From: UBA2450 sp045226015
GTDB taxonomy: Bacteria; Bacillota_I; Bacilli_A; RFN20; CAG-826
Reading direction: 5' to 3'
Assembly: GCA_045226015.1 (NCBI GenBank)
Contig: JBGVBY010000013.1
Span: 62,001 to 126,000 of the forward strand
DNA: 64,000 bases
Positions 34,013 through 41,742 of the stretch are shown in pieces. The notes beneath the pieces are model-generated. The model did no database searches and was not told the origin of the DNA. It was given only the letters and a program-made list of their open reading frames with translations. The position numbers and the translations under genes are program-made. Positions within the stretch are counted from its first letter, which is position 1, and the number at the start of each line of letters is the position of its first letter.

Positions 34013-35527
34013 ATGAAATTAAACGCGAATGAAATCAGTGCTTTAATTAAAGAACAAATCAAAAACTATAACCGTGAAGTTGATAGTAGTGATGTCGGAA
34101 CAGTTATTACTGTTGGAGACGGTATTGCTTTAGTTTATGGATTAAGTGAAGCAATGCTTGGAGAACTATTGTTATTCCCTAACGATATCTATGGTTTAGT
34201 AATGAATCTAGAAATTGACCATGTCGGTGCAGTTCTTTTAGGTGATGACTCTTTGATTAAAGAAGGTGATGAAGTTAAAAGAACAAAACAAGTCATGGAA
34301 GTTCCAGTTGGAGATGAATTACTTGGTCGTGTTGTTAACGCTTTAGGTCAACCTATTGACGGTCTTGGCCCAATTAATACCACTAAGAAACGTCCAATTG
34401 AAGTTATTGCTCCTGGCGTTATTACTCGTAAGAGTGTTGATACACCTTTAGAAACTGGTATCACAATGATTGACGCGATTACTCCTATTGGTAGAGGACA
34501 AAGAGAACTGATCATTGGTGATCGTCAAACAGGTAAAACTGCGATCGCTATTGATACGATTATTAATCAAAAAGGCAAAGATGTCCTTTGTATTTATGTC
34601 GCTATCGGACAAAAGAATTCTACCGTCGCTCAAATCGTCGATAAACTAAAGAGCCATGGTGCTATGGAATACACATTAGTAGTTAGTGCGACTGCTAGTG
34701 AACCAGCTCCATTACTTTATGTTGCTCCATATAGCGGAGTCGCGATGGCCGAAGAATGGATGTTCCAAGGAAAAGATGTATTAATCGTTTATGATGATTT
34801 AAGTAAACATGCCGTAAGTTATCGTACTTTATCTCTTTTATTAAAGAGATCTCCAGGAAGAGAAGCTTATCCAGGTGATGTTTTCTACTTACATTCAAGA
34901 TTACTAGAAAGAGCGTGTAAGCTTGATGAGAAATATGGTGGTGGTTCAATTACTGCTTTACCAATTGTTGAAACTCAATCAGGCGATATTTCTGCCTATA
35001 TTCCTACTAACGTCATTTCTATTACCGATGGACAAATCTTCTTAGTTACTGACTTATTTAACGCTGGTCAAAGACCTGCAATTGATGCTGGTTTAAGCGT
35101 GTCTCGTGTTGGAGGGGCCGCACAAACTAAAGCGATGAAACAAGTAGCGAGAAGTTTAAAGATTGATCTTGCTAACTTTGGGGAAATGAAATCATTTGCT
35201 CAATTTGGTAGTGATTTAGATGCTTCTACAGTTGCAATCTTAAAACATGGTGAAGCCTTACTCGAAGTTTTAAAGCAACCTCAATATAATCCATATCCAT
35301 TAGAAAAAGAGATTTTCTATCTCTATATGGCGAAAAATAAATACTTAGATAATTTAGCCAAAAATAAGATTAACTCTTATTTACTCAAAGCGTATGAATA
35401 TATTAATAGCAAAGAAAAGTCTATTTTAGATGACATCCGCACTAATAAAGAGATTAGTGACAAGAACGAAAAGAAACTTAACGAAGCGATTAATAAATTC
35501 AACGAACTCTATAAAGAAGAACTCTAA
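34013..35527 (+). CDS. atpA: F-type ATP synthase subunit alpha
   Basis: This 504-residue non-catalytic nucleotide-binding subunit of F1 carries the P-loop GDRQTGKTAIA near residues 169-179 and the closing region GGAAQTKAMKQVARSLKIDLA near 365-385. AGGAGG precedes the start. It pairs with atpD in the alpha-3 beta-3 ring. Intact and normal in length. Confidence 0.97.
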   Translation: MKLNANEISALIKEQIKNYNREVDSSDVGTVITVGDGIALVYGLSEAMLGELLLFPNDIYGLVMNLEIDHVGAVLLGDDSLIKEGDEVKRTKQVMEVPVGDELLGRVVNALGQPIDGLGPINTTKKRPIEVIAPGVITRKSVDTPLETGITMIDAITPIGRGQRELIIGDRQTGKTAIAIDTIINQKGKDVLCIYVAIGQKNSTVAQIVDKLKSHGAMEYTLVVSATASEPAPLLYVAPYSGVAMAEEWMFQGKDVLIVYDDLSKHAVSYRTLSLLLKRSPGREAYPGDVFYLHSRLLERACKLDEKYGGGSITALPIVETQSGDISAYIPTNVISITDGQIFLVTDLFNAGQRPAIDAGLSVSRVGGAAQTKAMKQVARSLKIDLANFGEMKSFAQFGSDLDASTVAILKHGEALLEVLKQPQYNPYPLEKEIFYLYMAKNKYLDNLAKNKINSYLLKAYEYINSKEKSILDDIRTNKEISDKNEKKLNEAINKFNELYKEEL

Positions 35528-35536
35528 TATCGATTT

Positions 35537-36379
35537 ATGTCTCAAAACGTTGTCAAAATTAAATCAAGAATCAAATCCGTAAGTGGTGCTTATAAAGTCA
35601 CCAGTGCGATGAAACTTGTCTCTACTGTTAAACTCAAACAATGGAGAAACAAGATGCTCGCGAATAAGGAATATAACGCTCAACTCAATGAAGCGGTTGA
35701 TTTACTTTTGCTTTTTGAAAAAGACCATAAATCTCCATATTTAAGAGTCAATACATCAATTAACAAAAAACTATTCATTGTTGTTTCTTCTACTCTTGGT
35801 TTATGTGGAAGTTATAACAACAACATCTTTAAAGTGAGTGATAGCCAAATCAGTAAAGAGGATGATGCGATTATCCTCGGAGAAAAAGGTATTGCCCACT
35901 ACGAAAATGGTGAATTTAAAGTATTAGAAGGATTCTCAGAATCTTATTCAATTGACAATAAAACATTAATTGAAAAAATGTCTAAATTCATATTGGAACA
36001 ATATGAACAAGAAAAATATTCTGAGATTCATATCATTTATTCTGAATACAAGAATTCTTTAGTGTTCCTCGCTAAAGATTATCAATTATTACCATTAAAA
36101 GTAACAGTTGAGGAGACTAACGAATATTCACCAATTTTCGAACCGAGTAAGAAAGAACTTGTGGCTACACTTATTCCTTTCTATATCGAAAGCGCTTTAT
36201 ACGCAAAACTTCTTGAAAGCGAAGTCTGTGAACAAGGCGCGAGAAGTAATGCGATGGAAAACGCCACCAATAACGCTAAAGACTTACTCGAAGAATTACA
36301 AATTGAATTTAATAAAGCTAGACAAGCTGCAATTACTCAAGAAATTACAGAAATTGTGGCGGCTAGTAAAGCTGTTTAG
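35537..36379 (+). CDS. atpG: F-type ATP synthase subunit gamma
   Basis: This 280-residue rotor shaft subunit has N- and C-terminal helices. The start reads VKIKSRIKSVSGAYKVTSAM, and the C-terminal signature RSNAMENATNNAKDLLEEL lies near residues 235-253. The centre carries an SSTLGLCGSYNNNIF variant of the usual DRGLCG loop. It is intact and lies between atpA and atpD. Confidence 0.95.
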   Translation: MSQNVVKIKSRIKSVSGAYKVTSAMKLVSTVKLKQWRNKMLANKEYNAQLNEAVDLLLLFEKDHKSPYLRVNTSINKKLFIVVSSTLGLCGSYNNNIFKVSDSQISKEDDAIILGEKGIAHYENGEFKVLEGFSESYSIDNKTLIEKMSKFILEQYEQEKYSEIHIIYSEYKNSLVFLAKDYQLLPLKVTVEETNEYSPIFEPSKKELVATLIPFYIESALYAKLLESEVCEQGARSNAMENATNNAKDLLEELQIEFNKARQAAITQEITEIVAASKAV

Positions 36380-36390
36380 GAGGTATATCT

Positions 36391-37803
36391 ATGAAAGAGA
36401 AACCAGTCATTAAAGGAAAGATTGTTCAAGCTGTTGGACCAATTGTTGACGTTACATTTAAAGATCAACATCTTCCAGAACTTTTAACTGCGTTAGTTAT
36501 TAAATTACCTAATGGTAATTCATTAACTGTCGAAGTTGCTCAACATATTGGAGATGATGTTGTTAGATGTGTCGCTATGGGACCAACTGAAGGATTAGTC
36601 AGAGGCTTAGAAGTAATTTCCTTAGAACATCCAATTGAAGTTCCAGTTGGTAGAGCAACCTTAGGAAGAATGTTTAACGTTCTTGGTGAACCAATTGATG
36701 GACTTGACATTGGAGAAGTTAAAGACGCGAAAAAGATGTCGATTCACCGCAATCCTCCTAAATTCAAAGACCAATCAGTTAAAACTGAAATCTTCGAAAC
36801 CGGTATTAAAGTTATTGACCTACTTTGCCCATACGTTAGAGGTGGAAAAATCGGCCTCTTTGGTGGTGCTGGAGTTGGTAAAACCGTTTTAATTCAAGAA
36901 TTAATGAATAACATCGCTAACGAAAAAGGAGGTATCTCTGTTTTCGCTGGTGTTGGAGAAAGATCTAGAGAAGGTAATGACCTCTACTATGAAATGAAAG
37001 AAAGTGGTGTTTTAAGTAAGACAGCGCTTATTTTCGGTCAAATGAACGAACCACCAGGAGCTCGTATGAGAGTCGGCCTTTCTGGTTTAACTATGGCGGA
37101 ATATTTCCGCGATTATGAGCATAGTGATGTCCTTCTCTTCATTGATAACATCTTCAGATTTACTCAAGCTGGTAGTGAAGTTTCGGCTCTATTAGGAAGA
37201 ATGCCTTCGGCAGTTGGTTATCAACCTACTTTAGCAACCGAAATGGGACAACTTCAAGAAAGAATTACATCCACTAAAGATGGATCCATTACTTCTGTTC
37301 AAGCAATTTATGTTCCTGCTGATGACTTGACTGACCCAGCTCCTGCAACAGCGTTCTCTCACCTTGATGCTAAAACTGTCTTAGACCGTTCTACAGCGGC
37401 GCTTGGTATCTATCCAGCGGTTGATCCACTTAATAGTTCTTCTACTGCCTTAGATCCTCAAATCGTTGGGCAAGAGCATTATGATGTTGCTAGAGGTGTT
37501 ATTGAAATCCTTGAAAGATATAAAGAATTAAGCGATATTATTGCAATTCTTGGTATGGATGAATTATCTGATGAAGATAAGAAGATTGTTGAAAGAGCAA
37601 GACGTATTCGTAACTTCCTCTCTCAACCATTCCATGTTGCTTCTCACTTTAACGGTATTCCTGGAATCTATGTCAAAGTTAGTGACACTGTTAGAAGTTT
37701 TAAAGCAATTCTTAACGGTGAAGCTGATGATCTTCCAGAAGTTGCGTTCCTTTACGTAGGCACTATTGAAGAAGCAAGAGCGAAAGCGGAGTCACTTAAA
37801 TAA
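36391..37803 (+). CDS. atpD: F-type ATP synthase subunit beta
   Basis: This 470-residue catalytic subunit of F1 has the P-loop GGAGVGKTVLI near residues 156-166. The VGERSREGNDLY and Walker B LLFIDNIFRFTQAG (about 248-262) segments are exact family features. The C-terminal part contains the DELSDEDKKIVERARRI segment near 398. AGGAGG precedes the start. atpC begins with the last base of its stop codon. Confidence 0.98.
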   Translation: MKEKPVIKGKIVQAVGPIVDVTFKDQHLPELLTALVIKLPNGNSLTVEVAQHIGDDVVRCVAMGPTEGLVRGLEVISLEHPIEVPVGRATLGRMFNVLGEPIDGLDIGEVKDAKKMSIHRNPPKFKDQSVKTEIFETGIKVIDLLCPYVRGGKIGLFGGAGVGKTVLIQELMNNIANEKGGISVFAGVGERSREGNDLYYEMKESGVLSKTALIFGQMNEPPGARMRVGLSGLTMAEYFRDYEHSDVLLFIDNIFRFTQAGSEVSALLGRMPSAVGYQPTLATEMGQLQERITSTKDGSITSVQAIYVPADDLTDPAPATAFSHLDAKTVLDRSTAALGIYPAVDPLNSSSTALDPQIVGQEHYDVARGVIEILERYKELSDIIAILGMDELSDEDKKIVERARRIRNFLSQPFHVASHFNGIPGIYVKVSDTVRSFKAILNGEADDLPEVAFLYVGTIEEARAKAESLK

Positions 37804-38210
37804 TGGACAAATCATTTAAAGTTGAAATCTATACCCCTTTTGGGAAATATTTATCTACTGAAGCGACTTATTTATCAACAACTACTCCAGTAGGTGTTTT
37901 GGGTGTGCTTCCAAATCACGCTCCATTAATTTCAACTTTAGAAATATCTAAACTTATTATTAAAAATAATAATACACAAACAATTTACGCTTTAAGCGGC
38001 GGAGTCATTCATATTAAAAAGGACCACTCAGTAGTGTTACTTGTGAACACAATTGAGAACCAAGAAGAGATCGACGTCGCTAGAGCAGTTGCTAGTAAGA
38101 ATCGAGCTATGGATCGACTTAATAATCGCTCCGTGGAAGTTGATGTTGCTAGAGCAAAACTAAGTTTACTTAGAGCCACTAATAGAATTTCTGTTAGTGA
38201 AAATAAATAG
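37803..38210 (+). CDS. atpC: F-type ATP synthase subunit epsilon
   Basis: This 135-residue central-stalk and inhibitory subunit has an N-terminal beta sandwich (about residues 1-85) with GVLGVLPNHAPLISTLE and a C-terminal helical hairpin of about 45 residues. Length and position, last of the operon, are normal. The TAATGG overlap with atpD makes it coupled. Confidence 0.95.
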   Translation: MDKSFKVEIYTPFGKYLSTEATYLSTTTPVGVLGVLPNHAPLISTLEISKLIIKNNNTQTIYALSGGVIHIKKDHSVVLLVNTIENQEEIDVARAVASKNRAMDRLNNRSVEVDVARAKLSLLRATNRISVSENK

Positions 38211-38223
38211 GAGGTAAATATTT

Positions 38224-38784
38224 ATGCATCCATGGCATGATGTAAAAGCTAATCGTGTAACTCCCGATAAGTTTTTAGCGCTTATCGAGATTTCTAAAGC
38301 CAGTAAGAACAAATACGAATTAGACAAGGAAACTGGACACCTTATTTTGGATAGAGTGCTTTTTACTAGTACTCACTATCCACAAAACTATGGTTTTATT
38401 CCTAGAACATACGCAAGAGACTACGACCCACTTGATGTTTTAGTGCTTTGTAGTGAAAGTATCATTCCAATGAGTTTTGTGGAATGCAAACCAATCGGAG
38501 TTCTTATCATGAAAGACAATGGTCTTTTCGACGAAAAGATTATTGCCGTTCCACTTAATGATCCATTCTATTCTCCATATGACAATATCATTGATATTCC
38601 TGGACATATTATGGATGAAATTAAACACTTCTTTGCAGTCTACAAGACTCTTGAAGGAAAAAGCACTGCAATTGATGAAGTAAAAGATGTTAACGTTGCT
38701 AAAGAAATCATCGCTGATTGTATCAAAGCGTACAAAGTAACGATTGAACCAAAATATCTCGCTGAAAGAAAAGCTAGAGGATAA
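38224..38784 (+). CDS. ppa: Inorganic pyrophosphatase, family I
   Basis: This 186-residue enzyme hydrolyses pyrophosphate. The family I active-site motif is DYDPLDVLV at about residues 66-74 (the D-x-D-P-x-D metal site), preceded by HYPQNYGFIPRTY. A DIIDIPGH-like segment follows. It is in the same transcription unit as ATP synthase and a PPi-type phosphofructokinase, so PPi could either be destroyed here or conserved for glycolysis. An AGGAGG ribosome site precedes it. Confidence 0.93.
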   Translation: MHPWHDVKANRVTPDKFLALIEISKASKNKYELDKETGHLILDRVLFTSTHYPQNYGFIPRTYARDYDPLDVLVLCSESIIPMSFVECKPIGVLIMKDNGLFDEKIIAVPLNDPFYSPYDNIIDIPGHIMDEIKHFFAVYKTLEGKSTAIDEVKDVNVAKEIIADCIKAYKVTIEPKYLAERKARG

Positions 38785-38785
38785 A

Positions 38786-39304
38786 ATGATTCACATCGTC
38801 TTATATCGACCAGAAAAACCACAAAATACAGGGAACATTATGAGAACATGTGTTGCTATTAATGCAACACTGGACATCATAGGTCCCCTCTCTTTTTCTT
38901 TAGATGAAAAGGCGATAAAAAGAACTGGACTTGATTATATTGAGTCCCTTAAGTGGAATTATTTCCCAACCTATGAAGATTATTTGAAAGAATATCCAAA
39001 CGCGAACACTTACTATGTAACCCGCTATTCAAATAAAGTATATTCAAGCTTTGACTTCAAAGATTCAATTAAAGATATCTTCCTAATGTTTGGAAGAGAA
39101 TCCACAGGTATTCCTCACGAAATACTTAGAAACAACCCTGATCGATTACTGAGAATCCCGATGGTGCCTGAGGCTAGAAGCCTTAATCTTTCTAACTCAG
39201 TAGCGATCGTGGTCTATGTAGTTCTTCGTCAGCAAGGATTTAATAACTTAAGTACTTCTGAAGCGATAAAAGGGGAAGAATTCCTCTATAACGAAATAAA
39301 ATAA
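38786..39304 (+). CDS. trmL: tRNA (cytidine/uridine-34 2'-O) methyltransferase
   Basis: This 172-residue SPOUT methyltransferase modifies the wobble base of tRNA-Leu. I choose the ATG at 38786, one base after the ppa stop, because the preceding open frame overlaps ppa. The start MIHIVLYRPEKPQNTGNIMRT is the family N-terminus; the knot has FGRESTGIPHEIL (near residue 105) and IPMVPEARSLNLSNSVAIV (about 124-142). It is of normal size. Confidence 0.94.
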   Translation: MIHIVLYRPEKPQNTGNIMRTCVAINATLDIIGPLSFSLDEKAIKRTGLDYIESLKWNYFPTYEDYLKEYPNANTYYVTRYSNKVYSSFDFKDSIKDIFLMFGRESTGIPHEILRNNPDRLLRIPMVPEARSLNLSNSVAIVVYVVLRQQGFNNLSTSEAIKGEEFLYNEIK

Positions 39305-39321
39305 TTTTGCTTAAATAAAGG

Positions 39322-39344
39322 TGTCTACGAAGTAGACATTTTTT
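39322..39344 (+). terminator. Terminator after trmL
   Basis: TGTCTAC (39322-39328) pairs with GTAGACA (39332-39338) over a GAA loop and is followed by T-run 39339-39344. It closes the long pfp-atp-ppa-trmL transcript. Confidence 0.85.
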
Positions 39345-39355
39345 ATTTATACCTA

Positions 39356-39383
39356 TTGACTTTTATATAAAAGAGACTACAAT
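39356..39383 (+). promoter_or_regulatory. Promoter of small gene at 39453
   Basis: TTGACT (39356-39361) and TACAAT (39378-39383), 16 bases apart, give a strong sigma-A-type promoter. Transcription would leave about 60 bases of leader before the ATG at 39453, which has AGAGAGG upstream. Confidence 0.8.
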
Positions 39384-39452
39384 AGGAGCCATCATTAATA
39401 TTACTTCTCGTCCTAAGCACGACGTTAAACTACTGAAAGAGAGGTAATATAA

Positions 39453-39677
39453 ATGAAATACTACACCCTTGAAGCTATCGTTAAAGGTAGACCGGTCAAA
39501 TTAAAAAGGGCAATGTTCATCTCTAGAAGTGAGGCAATCAATTATATGTTTGACTACTACGAGAAACATTATCTCTACGGTTTAGAAGTTAATGATGAGC
39601 ACATTGTTGACGGGAACAAACACTCTATCGAATACGTGTGTAATTTCCACAATCGTTTCACTGTAACCCGCAACTAA
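39453..39677 (+). CDS. Small hypothetical protein with own promoter and terminator
   Basis: This 74-residue, basic, soluble protein is of unknown family. Its sequence, starting MKYYTLEAIVKGRPVKL, is beta-strand then helix (SRSEAINYMFDYYEKHY) then beta-strands, a compact alpha/beta fold. It has its own strong promoter and is followed at once by a terminator, so it is a monocistronic, possibly highly expressed gene. AGAGAGG precedes the ATG. The dedicated promoter argues against a random frame. Confidence 0.7.
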   Translation: MKYYTLEAIVKGRPVKLKRAMFISRSEAINYMFDYYEKHYLYGLEVNDEHIVDGNKHSIEYVCNFHNRFTVTRN

Positions 39678-39685
39678 TATAAAAC

Positions 39686-39708
39686 AAGCCTGTTTTGAAC
39701 AGGCTTTT
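39686..39708. terminator. Bidirectional terminator
   Basis: AAGCCTGTT (39686-39694) and AACAGGCTT (39698-39706) form a perfect 9-bp stem with a 3-base loop. The T-run serves the plus-strand small gene and the A-rich upstream side the minus strand. It overlaps the stop codon of rqcH. Confidence 0.8.
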
Positions 39709-41095
39709 AATTTAAGAATCTTTTTTGATCTTTTAGAAGAAGTTTGCTTTCTTCCCTAATCTTATGAATGGTGATGGTTTGGTATTTGTTTAGTAAGGCT
39801 TTACCGACGCTATCACCTTTTTTCACGTCTTTGACATCGGCAATTTGAACTTCTCCAGTGTCAATGTTAGATAAGATTAATGCGATTTCAGAAGCGAGCA
39901 GAATTACGTCTTCTTTTGGGTCGCTATCAAAGATGATGACATGCGTTCCGTGATAAGCTGAAGCGTGGAGAAATATGTCGGATTTATTTGCCTTTTTGAA
40001 GGTTAGATAATTGTTTTGTTCTTTATTCTTACCGAAGCCGATAGTAACGCCTTGATATTTAATGAAATATGGAAGCCTTGCATCGACTTCTTTTTTCTTT
40101 TTATCAACGTGATGTTTAGGTAAATATTTCTTATATAGTTCTTCGATTTCTCCATCAGAGTAGTATGAAAAGATACTAAGTATATGCTCTAATTCTTGAT
40201 ATGTAGTTTTAGCGATATCAATTTCTCGGTTATCGTTTTCTATAGTTCTTAGAGCTTTCTTATATTTTTCAAAAAACTTAACCGCGTTATCTTTAGGGCT
40301 TATTTCTTTATCGTATGATTCACCAAGAGATTTGATGATTTTATCAAGTTCGTCTTTATCATACATGTATGTTAAAAGATTGTCGCCAATATCTTTATAA
40401 ATAAGATATGATTCAGCGGTTTCTTTTTCTTTCTCAAGAATTGAGATTTTCTTGTTTAATGATTTTATTTTTTGTTTGAGGTGATTATATAAAGGTAGTG
40501 CTTTTTCTTTCTTGGTTTTTCCTTCTAACTCAAGTAGATAGGATTGAACATTTTCTTTATAGACCTCATAATCAAACTCCTTCTTTATGAGTTGAGGATT
40601 ACTTTCTACTGGTTGGTATTTCATTCCTTTTAAAAGGGGACGAGAAGCAGATAAGTCTAAATAGTGTTTGGCAAACACGACATTTTCGTTATGGTCTAGG
40701 ACGATTAAATTGTTGATTGTGGGGATGAGTTCTAACACTAAAAAGTAGGTCTCTTTTTCATAGAATTCGTTAGTCTTATTTAACGTAAATTTTATGACCC
40801 TATCATGATTTATTTGCAATACATCAATGATGTAACTTCCACGTATATATTTACGGAGATTTTCATTAAGATTTCCTAGTGTAGTAGGGGAGTTGATATC
40901 GTTATTCACAAAACTAATAAATGGGCTATTATGGTTGAGAGATATTAATAATTTTTCTTTATTGTAAAAAGAAAACGACAACAATATATCACTGGAATTT
41001 ATAACACTAATGTTAGTGATAAAATTGCTTTTGACCTTGTTGTTTATCTCCTTAACAAGAGTCTCTACACCCATTAAATTTAGTTTTGGATTCAT
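39707..41095 (-). CDS. rqcH: Ribosome quality control protein RqcH (NEMF/FbpA family)
   Basis: This 462-residue protein binds stalled 50S subunits and adds alanine tails. The N-terminal NFACT-N domain has the conserved D98-R99 pair (HDRVIKF). A long coiled coil is at about residues 190-260 (KIKSLNKKISILEKEKETAE) and a C-terminal NFACT-R domain near 345-450 contains IGFGKNKEQNNYLT, with SDIFLHASAYHGTHVIIF following. The protein is shorter than the usual 550-580 residues, and the HhH part between coil and NFACT-R is not obvious. It is divergent from gmk. Confidence 0.87.
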   Translation of the reverse strand: MNPKLNLMGVETLVKEINNKVKSNFITNISVINSSDILLSFSFYNKEKLLISLNHNSPFISFVNNDINSPTTLGNLNENLRKYIRGSYIIDVLQINHDRVIKFTLNKTNEFYEKETYFLVLELIPTINNLIVLDHNENVVFAKHYLDLSASRPLLKGMKYQPVESNPQLIKKEFDYEVYKENVQSYLLELEGKTKKEKALPLYNHLKQKIKSLNKKISILEKEKETAESYLIYKDIGDNLLTYMYDKDELDKIIKSLGESYDKEISPKDNAVKFFEKYKKALRTIENDNREIDIAKTTYQELEHILSIFSYYSDGEIEELYKKYLPKHHVDKKKKEVDARLPYFIKYQGVTIGFGKNKEQNNYLTFKKANKSDIFLHASAYHGTHVIIFDSDPKEDVILLASEIALILSNIDTGEVQIADVKDVKKGDSVGKALLNKYQTITIHKIREESKLLLKDQKRFLN

Positions 41096-41121
41096 AATAT
41101 AATTATCCCATTATTTTATGT

Positions 41122-41150
41122 TTGCTAAAAGATAAATATATCTTTATAAT
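41122..41150 (+). promoter_or_regulatory. Promoter of gmk, probably leaderless
   Basis: TTGCTA (41122-41127) and TATAAT (41145-41150) are 17 bases apart. The gmk ATG is at 41161, so the leader would be only about three to four bases and no ribosome site is visible. Confidence 0.75.
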
Positions 41151-41160
41151 AAACCATAAT

Positions 41161-41733
41161 ATGAAAAAAGGTTTGCTCATCATTTTGTCAGGTCCTTCTG
41201 GAGTTGGTAAGGGTACGATTAGACGTTATATTATCGATAATCTTCACCTTGAACTTGCCTACTCTATTTCAATGACTACTAGAGAAAGAAGAGAGAAGGA
41301 AATTGATGGAGTGGATTATTACTTTGTAAGCGAAGAAGAATTCCAAAGAAATATTGATAACAACAATTTCTTAGAATGGGAAGAATTTGTCGGTAATAAA
41401 TACGGCACTCCTAAAGACAAGGTTGAAGAACTTCGTAATCAAGGAAAGAATGTTTTGCTTGAAATTGAAGTTAATGGAGCGGCAAAAGTAATGTCAGAGA
41501 TTAAAGATGATCGTCTTATCTCCTTCTTCTTAATGCCTCCATCAATCGAAGCTCTTGAAAATCGTATTAGACGCAGAAAAACAGAAAGTGAAGAGATTAT
41601 CCAAAAGAGACTTAATAAAGGTAAGAGTGAGATGAAAAAATCTTCTAACTATGACTACGTCATCCTTAATGATGATGTTGAAAGAGCCTCTAAGGAAATA
41701 GTGGATTTAATTAATAAAAAAGCAAACGAATAA
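41161..41733 (+). CDS. gmk: Guanylate kinase
   Basis: This 190-residue enzyme converts GMP to GDP. I take the ATG at 41161 (MKKGLLIILSGPSGVGKGT), which gives the standard N-terminus; frames further up have no support. The P-loop is GPSGVGKGT near residues 10-18, followed by TTRERREKEIDGVDYYF. The usual rpoZ and coaBC genes do not follow; priA does, nine bases after the stop. Confidence 0.95.
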   Translation: MKKGLLIILSGPSGVGKGTIRRYIIDNLHLELAYSISMTTRERREKEIDGVDYYFVSEEEFQRNIDNNNFLEWEEFVGNKYGTPKDKVEELRNQGKNVLLEIEVNGAAKVMSEIKDDRLISFFLMPPSIEALENRIRRRKTESEEIIQKRLNKGKSEMKKSSNYDYVILNDDVERASKEIVDLINKKANE

Positions 41734-41742
41734 GGACGAATA

